Source: Opitutia bacterium
Lineage (GTDB): Bacteria > Verrucomicrobiota > Verrucomicrobiia > Opitutales > T3Sed10-336
DNA length: 48,321 nucleotides
Direction: 5' to 3'
Assembly (NCBI GenBank): GCA_003566885.1
Contig: PXBO01000104.1
Location: 1 to 48,321, forward strand
The translations under genes and the position numbers were made by a program. A model generated the notes under the pieces. It was not told the origin of the DNA. It was given only the letters and a program-made list of their open reading frames with translations, and ran no database searches. Numbering within the stretch: the first letter of the stretch is position 1; each line of letters begins with the position of its first letter. Below, one piece after another: positions 8,062-17,809 of this stretch.

Positions 8062-9084
8062 ATGAAGACCCTGAGATTTTTGCCGCTTTTCGCCATCGCA
8101 CTTCTGCCACTCTCACCCTTGATCGCGGCGGAGGACACCGGCGAGACGGGAGCACGAGTCGAACGTATGCTCGACGAAATTGTGTTTCCGAGCCTGAACT
8201 TCACCAATGTTCCCCTGAACAGGGCCATAGAAACATTGAGTACTATGTCGACGGACCTCGATCCCGACGAAGTCGGGGTATCCATCCTTATGAGGAGTCC
8301 CGACGCTGATTGGCCAACAGTGTCCGTACATCTGCACAACATGCCGCTCAGGAGAGTTTTATCGTTCGTTACCCAACAAACGGGATACACCTTCGAGCGA
8401 GAGACCGACGTAATCATCGTCCGTCCGTACGACGGCCGGCATAAGATCGAATTCCCCGGAGGGCCCCTGCGGGATTTTATCGATTACGTCAGCGAAATCG
8501 CCCAGGCGCACGGGGAGACCCTGAATGTGCATGTCACTGACGAAGCGGCAGAGAAGCATCTTCCGCGCGTACACTTCCGTGCGCTTACACTTCAGGATGC
8601 GATTCAGGCGGCGTCCTCGATACTCGTGATCGAACACCCGGAGTACGATTGGCGTTTGAGGAACCAAGCGGGGGGAATCTGGATGATTTCCGTATCGGAA
8701 CAACCCAGCAGAACGTCCGCACTTGGGACCCGGGTCTACTCACTTGGATTGGCCGGGACCCTGTTCAGCAACGACGACATCACCACCGCGATGGAAATCG
8801 CATGGGAGCTCGACGGGCTTTCGAGCGACGACGTCACCGTGCGGATACATGACGAAACTGGATTGATCTACATTCGGGGGAACGACGCCGCCCTCGGCAG
8901 CGCCGCATCAATTCTACGTGCGCTGCAAAGTCAGGCCGAAGCCGAGCTCCAGGGGGAAGAAATCCGTGAGGTGCTGGAGCTTTACCGCAGAGATGAAGAA
9001 ACCGGTCGGGCCCCGACCGACGAACAGTTGCGGCGGGCCGCCGAGGAATTGCGCCTCCGGCGTGCGGCTCGACAATCCAATTGA
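8062..9084 (+). CDS. Exported protein with secretin-N/STN-like repeats
   Basis: A 340-residue protein with a signal peptide (MKTLRFLPLFAIALLPLSPLIAA) and a good ribosome-binding site (GGAGGA, 6 nt before ATG). Residues about 47-125 (LNFTNVPLNRAIETLS through FERETDVIIVRPYD) resemble an STN or short secretin N domain. A second such unit spans about 130-220, and a third about 228-290 resembles a secretin N1 domain ending GLIYIRGN. The tail is a charged helix rich in Glu and Arg. There is no secretin pore domain. An ECF sigma gene starts 39 nt downstream. I infer a periplasmic sensor or scaffold role; this is not established. Confidence 0.65.
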   Translation: MKTLRFLPLFAIALLPLSPLIAAEDTGETGARVERMLDEIVFPSLNFTNVPLNRAIETLSTMSTDLDPDEVGVSILMRSPDADWPTVSVHLHNMPLRRVLSFVTQQTGYTFERETDVIIVRPYDGRHKIEFPGGPLRDFIDYVSEIAQAHGETLNVHVTDEAAEKHLPRVHFRALTLQDAIQAASSILVIEHPEYDWRLRNQAGGIWMISVSEQPSRTSALGTRVYSLGLAGTLFSNDDITTAMEIAWELDGLSSDDVTVRIHDETGLIYIRGNDAALGSAASILRALQSQAEAELQGEEIREVLELYRRDEETGRAPTDEQLRRAAEELRLRRAARQSN

Positions 9085-9123
9085 GCCATTGCCTAAAATG
9101 ACAACGTCTTACACACTGCCCGG

Positions 9124-9708
9124 GTGGAACCCCCTTTTGATGGCGTGGACGGCGGGGACGAGATTTCCATCGCCGCCCTGACCGCCGCCATGGCGGCGGG
9201 GAACGAGACGGCATTCCGGCGCTTTCACGGTCTTTACTGGCACAGAATCTACGCCTGGCTCCTCGTCGCCACCCGCGGCGACGAGACCTTGTCCGAGGAG
9301 CTAACCCAAAAAACCATGATCAAGGTCGCGCGCAATATCAGGACCATTTCCACCGCTCCCGAACTGTGGGCGTGGTTGGGGGTCATCGCCCGTAACGTCT
9401 TTCTCGACGCGTGCCGTACGCGCTCCCGGCGGCCCGCATTTGTCGAATGGAGCGATGCGACCGTATCGCCGCCGGACTCCACCGACCGAGCCGACCGCGA
9501 GTTGATCGAGCTGTTGCGGGAGTGCATCGGTGAACTCGCTCCGGGCGATCGAACGCTTGTCGAACAAATCTATCTCAACGGCGAGAGCCGGGAGGAGACC
9601 GCGAGCAAACTCAACCTCAGCTATAAGGGGCTCGATTCGCGCCTGGTGCGCCTGCGCGCGCGCCTGCGCCGCCTGATGCTGGGCAAACTGCTCCATGACA
9701 AAAGATAA
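9124..9708 (+). CDS. ECF-family RNA polymerase sigma factor
   Basis: A 194-residue sigma-70 family protein of ECF size. Region 2 runs from about AFRRFHGLYWHRIYAWL through TLSEELTQKTMIKVARN to LWAWLGVIARNVFLDACR. Region 4 is ELAPGDRTLVEQIYLNGESREETASKLNLSYKGLDSRLVR with a recognisable helix-turn-helix. It redirects RNA polymerase to a dedicated promoter set. The GTG at 9124 is the longest start; the ATG at 9190 is an alternative. The last 14 nt overlap the next gene, a membrane-anchored candidate anti-sigma, so production of the pair is probably coupled. Confidence 0.88.
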   Translation: MEPPFDGVDGGDEISIAALTAAMAAGNETAFRRFHGLYWHRIYAWLLVATRGDETLSEELTQKTMIKVARNIRTISTAPELWAWLGVIARNVFLDACRTRSRRPAFVEWSDATVSPPDSTDRADRELIELLRECIGELAPGDRTLVEQIYLNGESREETASKLNLSYKGLDSRLVRLRARLRRLMLGKLLHDKR

Positions 9709-10225
9709 CCGAGACCAAAAACTCCTGAACGAAGCCCACGCCATCCTGCGTCCGGGCAACGCCGAGTTCGCGGAAGCCGCGAGTCTGGACGGCGCTCTGG
9801 ACGCGCTGCGGGGGCGGCGGCGGCGGCAACGATCACTCCGTTGGGGACTGCCCGTAGCCGCGGCGGCTGCCGTTCTGCTGGCAACCGTCTTTCTCACGGT
9901 CCCATCACAAGACCGCGTGCCCGAGGTCACCGAGCAGGAAGCGCCGGCGCAAGTCGACAGCAAGGACGCCCCTTCCGCCACCGACGAACGGATCGTCCGC
10001 ACCCGGTCGCACCGCGAAGTCGTCCGCACGACCATCCCCGGAGCCGCACGCGAGGTCACCATCCGGACCGCCGACCGGGAGCGTTCCTGGGAACCGATGA
10101 ACGACGACGAACTCCTCACTCTCTTTGGCGACCAGCCCGTCGGGCTCGTCGCGTTCGCCGACGGACGCCGACAGCTCATCTTTCCCGAAGACTTCCCCTC
10201 TCCAGACCCCTGGGAGAGCGAGTAA
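9695..10225 (+). CDS. Putative membrane-anchored anti-sigma factor
   Basis: A 176-residue protein with a cytoplasmic N-terminus of about 48 residues, a basic patch (GRRRRQRS), one membrane segment (about 51-68, LPVAAAAAVLLATVFLTV) and an extracytoplasmic part with a Pro/Asp-rich C-terminus. It overlaps the ECF sigma gene by 14 nt in another frame. Topology and position suggest it binds the sigma factor, but no zinc-binding HxxxCxxC motif is present, so it is not a classical ZAS-domain anti-sigma. The role is inferred from context. Confidence 0.6.
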   Translation: MTKDNRDQKLLNEAHAILRPGNAEFAEAASLDGALDALRGRRRRQRSLRWGLPVAAAAAVLLATVFLTVPSQDRVPEVTEQEAPAQVDSKDAPSATDERIVRTRSHREVVRTTIPGAAREVTIRTADRERSWEPMNDDELLTLFGDQPVGLVAFADGRRQLIFPEDFPSPDPWESE

Positions 10226-10263
10226 CGGAACCGGACGGTCGGTTGGCCAGCCGGCCAGCGGCG

Positions 10264-11895
10264 TTACCGCTCGACCCGTAAGCGCAAAAAGCGCCTATCC
10301 CGCTCGTTCACCGGGACACCGTCGCGGACAACCAGGAGGCCGGGTGTGTCCTCCACCACCACCATTCCGGCGGAGTTCCAGGGATCGGTCACTCCGAGGT
10401 CGTCGCTGGCTTCCACGATAAAAGTGACATCGTCAGCGTCGGGATTCCGCTCGATGGTCATAGTCAGGTAGGGCTCCGGCCCGGAACCGTTCACTTCGAA
10501 GGATTGCGGCCGGGTTTCGATGGGTAAGGGGTGGCCCGACACTTTGGGGTCAAGACCCAGAGCATACTTAACCCGGTTACTCACCCCGTCACCCGCCGGA
10601 ACCGCCAACTCGCCGCTGATCGCGGGATCTGCAATTTCCTCGGCGCTGAAATAACGATTTCTCCAAAGGTACCAGGGCGGCTGGGTAATTCGGTAAAGCA
10701 AGTTGTCCAGCGTTGTAATGTAGAGCTCGCCCTCGGCGTCTTCGCCAAAAGAGCTCGGGTTGACCAGGCTTCCCTGCCGGCCGGAGAAGAACGGCGTCCA
10801 GTCGGTTATATCGGTAACCGTTTCGCCGTCGTACCGCAGCGATTCCACAAAATCCGCCACATAATCCGCGTAAAAGTACTTCCCCTGCAATTGCGGCATC
10901 GACTCGCCTCGATAAACATAACCGCCAATTATAGCCTTGTTCCCGTCGGAAAAATCATAGTCATGAATCGGATCCACATTGTCGGGCGGACGTGGTCCAC
11001 CCACCGGATTGCCGAATGGCGTCGGGGTTGCAATCATTCCCTCGCGCAAACGCCAACCGTAATTTTCGCCCCCCGGACTGTCCGCCGGCTGAAAATTGAT
11101 CTCCTCCCTCGCGGACTGTCCCACATCCGCAATCCAAAGGTCGCCGGTCGACCGGTCGAAACTCGCCCGCCAAGGATTGCGCAGGCCGTACGCCCAGATC
11201 TCGTCCCGGCCGTCGGAGCCGACGAAGGGGTTGTTTGACGGAATCGCGTAATTGCGATCATTCTCGTCCGGGAAATCGTCCCCATCCACATCAATCCGCA
11301 GCATGGCGCCCAGCAAAGTGTTTCGGTTCTGCCCGTGGTCTTGCGGATCGTTCCCGCTTCCGCCGTCACCTGAGGCGATGTACAGGTACCCGTCGGGACC
11401 GAAACCCATCCAGCCCCCGTTGTGGTTACTGAAGGGCTGCGAAAAGGTAAGCACGGTTTGAACGCTGGCGGAATCGGCGATGTCGGGATCCTCGGAGACC
11501 TGGTAGCGATCAATGAAGGTGGCGCCTCCCGTCCCGGTGTAGTTGATATAGAACCAACCGTTGTCCTCGTACTGCGGGTGAAACGCCAGGCCGAGCAATC
11601 CGCGTTCGTTACCGAAGGTATTGGGACTGATCTGCAAAAAGGGCTGGGCGTTCACTTCCCCGGAATCGCGATCGAAAATCAAAATCGCCCCGGTTTGTTC
11701 GACAATAAACAGCCGGCCGAGGTCGCCCGGCGGAGTGGTGACATATATCGGCCGGTCCAAACCGGAGGCCAACAGGTCCAGGCGAACCGGTCCGTAATCC
11801 TCGAGGTCGGCGGCAGAGAGAACCGAGGCCATCATGGAAAACACAAGGGTTAAAAGCAGGGGGCGGAGCACGCGGGAATGTCTTAAAGTCATCAA
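10264..11895 (-). CDS. Secreted PQQ-dependent sugar dehydrogenase-like protein
   Basis: A 543-residue protein with a signal peptide ending near VLSAA (about residue 28). Residues about 35-400 form a glucose/sorbosone dehydrogenase beta-propeller: GLDRPIYVTTPPGD, NERGLLGLAFHPQY, NHNGGWMGFGPDGYLYIASGDGG, YGLRNPWRASFD and GENYGWRLREG. Such enzymes oxidise sugars in the periplasm with PQQ, though many homologues are uncharacterised. The last 130 or so residues (from about WYLWRNRYFSAEE) form a separate module that recurs in the next gene. It reads away from the sigma/anti-sigma cluster, which ends 38 nt from its stop. Confidence 0.83.
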   Translation of the reverse strand: MMTLRHSRVLRPLLLTLVFSMMASVLSAADLEDYGPVRLDLLASGLDRPIYVTTPPGDLGRLFIVEQTGAILIFDRDSGEVNAQPFLQISPNTFGNERGLLGLAFHPQYEDNGWFYINYTGTGGATFIDRYQVSEDPDIADSASVQTVLTFSQPFSNHNGGWMGFGPDGYLYIASGDGGSGNDPQDHGQNRNTLLGAMLRIDVDGDDFPDENDRNYAIPSNNPFVGSDGRDEIWAYGLRNPWRASFDRSTGDLWIADVGQSAREEINFQPADSPGGENYGWRLREGMIATPTPFGNPVGGPRPPDNVDPIHDYDFSDGNKAIIGGYVYRGESMPQLQGKYFYADYVADFVESLRYDGETVTDITDWTPFFSGRQGSLVNPSSFGEDAEGELYITTLDNLLYRITQPPWYLWRNRYFSAEEIADPAISGELAVPAGDGVSNRVKYALGLDPKVSGHPLPIETRPQSFEVNGSGPEPYLTMTIERNPDADDVTFIVEASDDLGVTDPWNSAGMVVVEDTPGLLVVRDGVPVNERDRRFLRLRVER

Positions 11896-12044
11896 CTGGG
11901 TCCTTTCGCTGCGCGGAAGCGCGCCTTATCGAATTAAAGAGCCCACCTTAACAGCAACCTCCCGAAAGCGCCACCTTTGAGGGCACAAAATGCCCTTGGC
12001 CCCATGATTGCGGAATGGCGATCTCCGGGTGAAACAACTCAGAG

Positions 12045-13964
12045 TCAATCCTGGCTGACCTGAACCCGCATGAAGCGCCCGCCATCCGTTCCCACCGGCT
12101 GCGGGTCGCGCACGGTGATCCGTTGATGCCGTTCGCCGGGAACGCTTTCCACCGAAACGTCAACCGCGTCGTCAAGGTCGTTCCAGTTCTCCAAATCCTC
12201 GCTCACCTGTACCCGGTACTCAACATCCGAGGCATCCAGAAAGCGCTGGTAAGTGATGCTTTGGAAAAGCTCGGACTCACCGGCGGGAATTTCGATCGTC
12301 ACTTCCGGCAGACCACCCATCACCAACGGCCTCCGGGGATCCAAATCAAACGCATACCGCAACAGATTCGCGACCCCGAATCGCTCCGGGTCTCCCGCCG
12401 GTTCGGTTCGGGCGGGATCCGCTCGTTCGTCAGGATAAAAATGGGCGACGGTCCAGGCGTCGAACGTGTCGTATACGACCGGAGTAAGCGGCACCCAGTC
12501 GGCGCGTTTCGGCTCGGCCGTGATCAGGCCGGTCATATCCAAAGTTCGACCGGGCGCGGGCACGACCATGTTCTCGTTGGTATAAAATCCGAATCCCTGC
12601 CATGCCTTGGGCGTTCCTCCCGCCGGCACGCGGGGAAACCAGAGGATTCCCCAGCGGTCTCCCGTTTCCGCCACCCCTCCGCCGGTGGCATGACGAATCC
12701 CCGTAGCCCCTCCGATAAAGCCGGAACCGGAAAAAGCGCCCGCGTAAACGAGCGCCACCCCCGTCGGCGCGCCGTCAGGCCGGGGCAGAAAAACGGCCCG
12801 GTCTCCCGGAACGAACGCCGGAAAAGGTGGAAAATCGTTTGGGTTGAATCCGTTGCCGGTGGTGTCGACCACAATTCCAAAAGCCGCTCCCTCCGGGACC
12901 GGCACATCCAGATGATCGCGAAAATTCCCTTGCCGCACCAGCAGTGAAAAGGTCGACACAACATCACGGGGCTCGGGCGCCACCCGGCGATAAATATACC
13001 CTCGTCCGGGTTCCAACTCGTGATGGTCTACGTTCGCCGCGCCTTCAAACCACCCGAAACCCGCGAAATACACGTACATCGCCACCGGGGTCGTCCCGTT
13101 GCTCTCGGGCAGAACGTACAATCGGTCGCCGCTGGCGCCCAGACCCGACTCCCCCAAAGCCACCGTTTCCGTCACCCCGAAATGGATTTCCTGCGGCGCG
13201 TTTTGAGGCCGCACCGCCAGATCCACCCGGGGCGTCACACCCGAAACTTCTCCGGTCATCACCAGTTCGTACGCCGTTTCCGTGCCGCCCGGGTCCCGAG
13301 GATCGCGCACCAGAAAGGTTTCCGCTTCCCGAATCACCACTTCGTCAGCGGGTTTCCCAGTGACCAAATCGAACCAGAAACCTTCGGTCGCCACGTATTC
13401 ATAGACCTCCGACGCCGCCAAATTGATGCCCCGCGGTCGAGGCCCGTAAACCAGTACCTGCGTGCCGTCCGGCGTTGCCGCCGGGAATATCGAAGCCAAG
13501 GACCAACCCGGCACGATCCTCACCCGGTCGCCCGGACTGATTCCACTGACATCGGTAATGGTATCGATAACCACCGAACGGTCGTCGGACCACAGCACCC
13601 TTCCCCTCACCCCCGCGTGCGCGCCGGTCATCACGGTAACCCGGTCCGAAACCGAAACCACCTCAAAGGGGGAGACCTCGGCACACTCCGGCTCACAGAA
13701 ACGTTGCGTAAAGGTAACCGTGTTCCCTTCAACCCCCGCCACCTCGCCATCAAACGCCACCGGGGGATGAACCGGAATCGAAACCCAGGTCTCGGAACCC
13801 GGCTCGATCGTGAAGGAAAAGACCTCCTCGGCGGACAAAGTAATCGCCGACCCAAACGCCAACGCAGGCCACACCAAAAGCAATCCCAAACGGACCCTTC
13901 CCCCGAGGACGGGCGGCGATCTAAAAGACTCGACTTCAGGGAGGACGGGCGGCGCTGTTTTCAT
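12045..13964 (-). CDS. Secreted TIGR02597-like protein
   Basis: A 639-residue secreted protein. It starts with a long N-region and a hydrophobic segment (LGLLLVWPALAFGSAITLSAEE). The body is beta-rich, with EPGSETWVSIPVHPP near the start and repeated units around YVATEGFWFD and MYVYFAGFGWFEGA. This pattern recalls the uncharacterised TIGR02597 proteins common in Verrucomicrobiota. The C-terminal part of about 130 residues (from FDAWTVAHFYPDE) matches the tail of the neighbouring dehydrogenase-like protein: PAGD..., an N followed by YAxxLDP, then VEYRVQVSEDL and a final RFMRVQV. No function is known. The assignment to the family is from memory of its layout. Confidence 0.65.
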   Translation of the reverse strand: MKTAPPVLPEVESFRSPPVLGGRVRLGLLLVWPALAFGSAITLSAEEVFSFTIEPGSETWVSIPVHPPVAFDGEVAGVEGNTVTFTQRFCEPECAEVSPFEVVSVSDRVTVMTGAHAGVRGRVLWSDDRSVVIDTITDVSGISPGDRVRIVPGWSLASIFPAATPDGTQVLVYGPRPRGINLAASEVYEYVATEGFWFDLVTGKPADEVVIREAETFLVRDPRDPGGTETAYELVMTGEVSGVTPRVDLAVRPQNAPQEIHFGVTETVALGESGLGASGDRLYVLPESNGTTPVAMYVYFAGFGWFEGAANVDHHELEPGRGYIYRRVAPEPRDVVSTFSLLVRQGNFRDHLDVPVPEGAAFGIVVDTTGNGFNPNDFPPFPAFVPGDRAVFLPRPDGAPTGVALVYAGAFSGSGFIGGATGIRHATGGGVAETGDRWGILWFPRVPAGGTPKAWQGFGFYTNENMVVPAPGRTLDMTGLITAEPKRADWVPLTPVVYDTFDAWTVAHFYPDERADPARTEPAGDPERFGVANLLRYAFDLDPRRPLVMGGLPEVTIEIPAGESELFQSITYQRFLDASDVEYRVQVSEDLENWNDLDDAVDVSVESVPGERHQRITVRDPQPVGTDGGRFMRVQVSQD

Positions 13965-14130
13965 ATTTTTTTTACATTATTAACCCGGATATCCCCCATC
14001 TGGCAAGATCCATCAGGAGAGCCGCTCCCCGGAATCTCCGTTAACGCAAGACGAACTGGAGCATTCGATCCCGTAGAATCGTGCGCCTTGTTTTCTTGAA
14101 CGTTAGCGGGAGACCACACATACTCTCCGT

Positions 14131-14403
14131 ATGACCATCGAAGAAGCCCCGGACGTCCTTTCCCTGCCCGTCGCCGTCATCGGGGGGGGAATGCTGGCCG
14201 CGTTCGCGGCCGTTTTGATCACCTTCCCCTTAATTGACCGTTTTTTACGCGATCGCTGGCGCCTGAGCCGCGGCCAGGCCATGTCGCTCTTGCTGGCGGT
14301 AGCGTTTGTGGCGTGGGGCATCGGAAGCGCCCTTACCTACGCCCTCCTGCACGACGATCCCCGCTATCATCCGCCGGAAGCAATTTCGGATGATCGAACC
14401 TAA
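14131..14403 (+). CDS. Small two-pass membrane protein
   Basis: A 90-residue protein with two predicted membrane segments (about 11-33 and 49-70) separated by a basic loop (RFLRDRWRLSRGQ). It is not recognised. It sits 16 nt upstream of the carbonic anhydrase gene on the same strand and probably shares its transcript. The coding case rests on length, hydrophobic pattern and position. Confidence 0.5.
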   Translation: MTIEEAPDVLSLPVAVIGGGMLAAFAAVLITFPLIDRFLRDRWRLSRGQAMSLLLAVAFVAWGIGSALTYALLHDDPRYHPPEAISDDRT

Positions 14404-14419
14404 CCCTTAAGGGGATCGT

Positions 14420-15055
14420 ATGGACAAGGCACTGGAAGCTCTGGAGAGATTGAAAGCGGGCAACCACCGTTACGTTACCGAGGTGAGAGCCCCGGACAGC
14501 TACACATTTCGCGCCCGGCGCGCGGCGGTGGCGGTCCGCCAGGAGCCGTTCGCCATCATCCTGGGATGTTCGGATTCGCGGGCTCCGGCGGAAATTGTGT
14601 TCGACCAGGGGCTGGGCGACTTGTTCGTCATTCGGGTTGCCGGCAACATCGTGGCGCCTTCACAGATCGGCAGCGTCGAATTTGCCGTGCACGAATTCAA
14701 CACCCAACTGGTGGTGGTGCTGGGGCATTCGGATTGCGGAGCCGTTCACGCTACTCTTGACGCGCTGAAGGATCACTCGGAGGCCCCTTCTCCCAACATC
14801 GGGTCCATCGTGAGTCGAATCCGCCCCTCGGTGGAGGCGCTTCTGGAATCGGACCTGAAAAATAACTCGGAGGAATTGATGAATCAGGCGGTACGTTCCA
14901 ACATTCGGGCATCCGTGAACTCCCTGCACCGCGGCTCCGATATCCTCAAGCCACTCATCAGCAATGGCGAACTGCTGGTCGTCGGCGCGGAGTATTCCCT
15001 GGAAACGGGGATCGTCGATTTCTTCGAAGGAATACCGGCGGTCTCCTCCAAATAA
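14420..15055 (+). CDS. Beta-class carbonic anhydrase
   Basis: Zinc enzyme interconverting CO2 and bicarbonate, 211 residues. The zinc ligands and catalytic dyad are all visible: CSDSR (Cys50, Asp52, Arg54) and HSDCGA (His103, Cys106). FVIRVAGN and GSVEFAV are further family marks. There is no signal peptide, so it is cytoplasmic. A good AGGGGA lies just before the ATG. It is convergent with copA, whose stop is about 50 nt away. Confidence 0.95.
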   Translation: MDKALEALERLKAGNHRYVTEVRAPDSYTFRARRAAVAVRQEPFAIILGCSDSRAPAEIVFDQGLGDLFVIRVAGNIVAPSQIGSVEFAVHEFNTQLVVVLGHSDCGAVHATLDALKDHSEAPSPNIGSIVSRIRPSVEALLESDLKNNSEELMNQAVRSNIRASVNSLHRGSDILKPLISNGELLVVGAEYSLETGIVDFFEGIPAVSSK

Positions 15056-15108
15056 CCGGACGCGATATTCTCCATTGGCTAAAAGAACAGTCTTCGTTAC
15101 GACCGGCA

Positions 15109-17451
15109 TTAGCCTTGGCGGCAGCAGGGGCGAGGCTTGGAGGCGCCCGGGCTGGTCCGAAGGTTCGCCCGGCGCAGGAGCAGAGAATTGCCCACCACGG
15201 TCAGGGAGCTGGCGGTCATGGCAACGACACCGATCATGGGGTGGAGCAAACCGGCGGCCGCCATCGGGATGGCGATTACATTGTAGACCCAGGCCCAGAA
15301 CAGATTCTGTTTGATCTTGCCGAAAGTCGCGCGGGACAGGCTCACCGCTTCGACCACTTTGGTTAGCTCTCCCGTAACCAGCGTCACATCCGCCGCCTCT
15401 ATGGCGACGTCCGCCCCCGCACCGATGGCGATCCCGACATCGGCGCTTTTCAAAGCGGCGGCATCATTGATACCGTCGCCCACCATGGCCACCTTGCCAT
15501 TCGCCCGCTCTTGAAACTCGCGCACGGCGGCGACCTTGCCTTCCGGGAGGACGCCCGCCCGCACTTCCTCTATTCCCACCTGGGCCGCCACATGCCGGGC
15601 GGCGCGTTCGTTGTCGCCGGTCACCATCACCGGCGTGATTCCCATCGCCCGGAACGCCTCCACGGCTGCTTTGGATTCGGGCTTGAGCGTATCCGCCACC
15701 GCGACCATCCCGGCGACCCGCTCGTCGACGGCAACCAGCATCACGGTCTTGCCTTCGTCCTCCCAGGCCCGCATGGCCCCGGTCCACGCTTCGGTGCCGA
15801 TACCGGCGTCGTTAAGCAAAACGGGTTTACCTGCGCGCACCCGACGCCCCTCGACGTCCCCTTCCACCCCGTGAGCCGAAATGGATTTGAACCGTTCAAC
15901 CGCCGCGATCTCGATCCCGCGCCCGCGGGCGCCCTCCACGATCGCCCGCCCCAACGGGTGCTCCGAGGCCGCTTCCACCGCGGCGGCCGCCGCCAGGACC
16001 TCGGTTTCGGAAAAACCATCGGCGGCCCGCACGTCGGTCAGTGCCGGTTGGCCTTTGGTGACGGTTCCGGTTTTGTCCAAAATGATCCAGCGGACGTCCT
16101 TAAAAATTTGAATGGCTTCCCCGGATCGGATCAGGATCCCGCGCTCCGCGCCCATGCCCGAGCCGACCATCAGGGCGGTCGGGGTGGCCAATCCCAAGGC
16201 GCAGGGGCAAGAAATGACGAGCACCGCCACCGCGGCCAGCAAGGCCAGAGGCAACGTGCCGAGCTCGGGGTTCACCCAGGGTAAAAACGCGCTCCCCCAT
16301 TCGATCACCGGCAGGAGCGCTCCCGGAAACAGCAGCCAGGCCAGAAAGGTCGTCAACGCCAGGCCCACCACCGCCGGCACAAAATAGCCGGTTACCCGGT
16401 CGGCAAATTCCTGGATGGGCACCCGGGAACTCTGGGCCTCTTCCACCAACTTTATTACCTGGGCCAGAAAGGTCTCCCGCCCGACCCGCGTGGCCCGGAC
16501 TTTGAGCCGCCCCCCCTGGTTCAGGGTGGCCCCGAGCACGGAATCGCCCACCCCCTTTTCCACCGGAACGGATTCCCCGGTGGCGAGGGATTCATCGACC
16601 TGACTCTCGCCCTCGAGCACTTCTCCGTCGGTGGGAATCTTTTCGCCCGGGCGCACGGTCATGATATCGCCAACCGCGAGTTCGGACACGGGCAGTTCCA
16701 CCTCTGCGCCGTCACGCTCCACGCGCGCGGTTCTGGCTCCCAGGTGGAGCAATTTCCGGATCGCCTGCGACGCGCGACCCTTGGCGCGAATCTCCAGAAA
16801 GCGGCCCAGGAGGTGGAACGCCATAATCGTGGCCGCCATCTCGGTAAACGAAGTCATCGGGTAAACGAACCCCACCAGCCCGATGAAGTAAGGAGGAAGG
16901 CTGCCCAGACTGATCAGAACGTCCATGTTGGCACTTCGATTCCTCAGAGAACGCCAGGCCGAACGGTGGGTTTCCAGACCCGCGATAAACACCACCGGAA
17001 AGGCCAGCAGCGTAATTATCACGAGATAGCCCGGAATCGGCGCCAAGAACATATGCGGCGCCATGAGGATCATGATCAGGACCGTAGGAACCATGGCCAG
17101 AAGGAGATTCCGACGTGCCCGCCGCGCGTATGCCGCTTCGGCCGACTCTTCGTCGGCCGCCATGGAACCTTCGGATTCCTGATCTTCCCTGCGAATGGCC
17201 CCGACTTCGTAACCGGCCCGCTCGACCGCCTCGCGCAACCCGTCGAGCGAGACTCGTTCGCGGTCGAAAAACACCTCGGCTCGCCGCCGTCCGCTGCTCA
17301 CGCGCACCCCTTCAACCCCATCCATCCGCTCCAACGACTCCCGCACGATTCCCGCACAGTGGTCGCTGCACATGCCGGGCACGTGCAGCACCGCAGTCGA
17401 ATTTCCGGCCGCGCTCGTCTTCCCGGCCGCCGATTTAAGGATCTGTGTCAT
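15109..17451 (-). CDS. copA: Copper-exporting P1B-type ATPase
   Basis: A 780-residue heavy-metal ATPase that pumps Cu(I) out of the cytoplasm. It has one N-terminal HMA domain (about 20-88), a transmembrane CPC motif (415-417), TGES (291-294) in the actuator domain, the phosphorylated Asp459 in DKTGT, SEHPLG in the nucleotide domain and [10 protein letters not shown] in the hinge. YN and M..SS in the last membrane segments fit the Cu(I) subgroup. The HMA metal site reads GMCSDHC, that is CX3C rather than CXXC, and the C-terminus ends with a Cys pair (PRPCCRQG). It follows csoR by 23 nt in one operon. Confidence 0.94.
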   Translation of the reverse strand: MTQILKSAAGKTSAAGNSTAVLHVPGMCSDHCAGIVRESLERMDGVEGVRVSSGRRRAEVFFDRERVSLDGLREAVERAGYEVGAIRREDQESEGSMAADEESAEAAYARRARRNLLLAMVPTVLIMILMAPHMFLAPIPGYLVIITLLAFPVVFIAGLETHRSAWRSLRNRSANMDVLISLGSLPPYFIGLVGFVYPMTSFTEMAATIMAFHLLGRFLEIRAKGRASQAIRKLLHLGARTARVERDGAEVELPVSELAVGDIMTVRPGEKIPTDGEVLEGESQVDESLATGESVPVEKGVGDSVLGATLNQGGRLKVRATRVGRETFLAQVIKLVEEAQSSRVPIQEFADRVTGYFVPAVVGLALTTFLAWLLFPGALLPVIEWGSAFLPWVNPELGTLPLALLAAVAVLVISCPCALGLATPTALMVGSGMGAERGILIRSGEAIQIFKDVRWIILDKTGTVTKGQPALTDVRAADGFSETEVLAAAAAVEAASEHPLGRAIVEGARGRGIEIAAVERFKSISAHGVEGDVEGRRVRAGKPVLLNDAGIGTEAWTGAMRAWEDEGKTVMLVAVDERVAGMVAVADTLKPESKAAVEAFRAMGITPVMVTGDNERAARHVAAQVGIEEVRAGVLPEGKVAAVREFQERANGKVAMVGDGINDAAALKSADVGIAIGAGADVAIEAADVTLVTGELTKVVEAVSLSRATFGKIKQNLFWAWVYNVIAIPMAAAGLLHPMIGVVAMTASSLTVVGNSLLLRRANLRTSPGASKPRPCCRQG

Positions 17452-17474
17452 AATGTTGTCCCGCTTTCCCGCGT

Positions 17475-17798
17475 TTACCTGGTATTCTTGTAAAAGAGAT
17501 CGACCACCTCGTCGTAGGCCTCCTCCGCCTCCTCGCCTCCCTGGGCGGAGGCCCGGGCGACGCAGTGACGCAGGTGGTTGCGCAGAAGTTCGCGTCCCAC
17601 GGCCCGCAAGGCTTCCTGGGCCGCGGCGATCTGGCTGAGGATGTCGGCACAGTAACGCTCGTCCTCCACCATCCGCCGGATCCCGCGAATCTGCCCCTCG
17701 ACCCGGTTCAGGCGACGGAGATTTCCCTCCTTCAGATCCGGATCCACCCCCGAACTCTTGCGGGCGGGGCCCTTCTTTACGGCTGTTTTGGCTGTCAT
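17475..17798 (-). CDS. csoR: CsoR-family copper-sensing repressor
   Basis: A DUF156-family metal sensor that represses the copper export operon until Cu(I) binds. Counting from the ATG at 17798 (107 residues), the ligands Cys50, His75 and Cys79 keep the C-x24-H-x3-C spacing of CsoR; the contexts are RYCADI and [18 protein letters not shown] is the family signature. A TTG start two codons upstream (17804) is possible. It is the first gene of the csoR-copA operon and is probably autoregulated through the operator just upstream. Confidence 0.93.
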   Translation of the reverse strand: MTAKTAVKKGPARKSSGVDPDLKEGNLRRLNRVEGQIRGIRRMVEDERYCADILSQIAAAQEALRAVGRELLRNHLRHCVARASAQGGEEAEEAYDEVVDLFYKNTR

Positions 17799-17809
17799 AT
17801 CCAATACCT

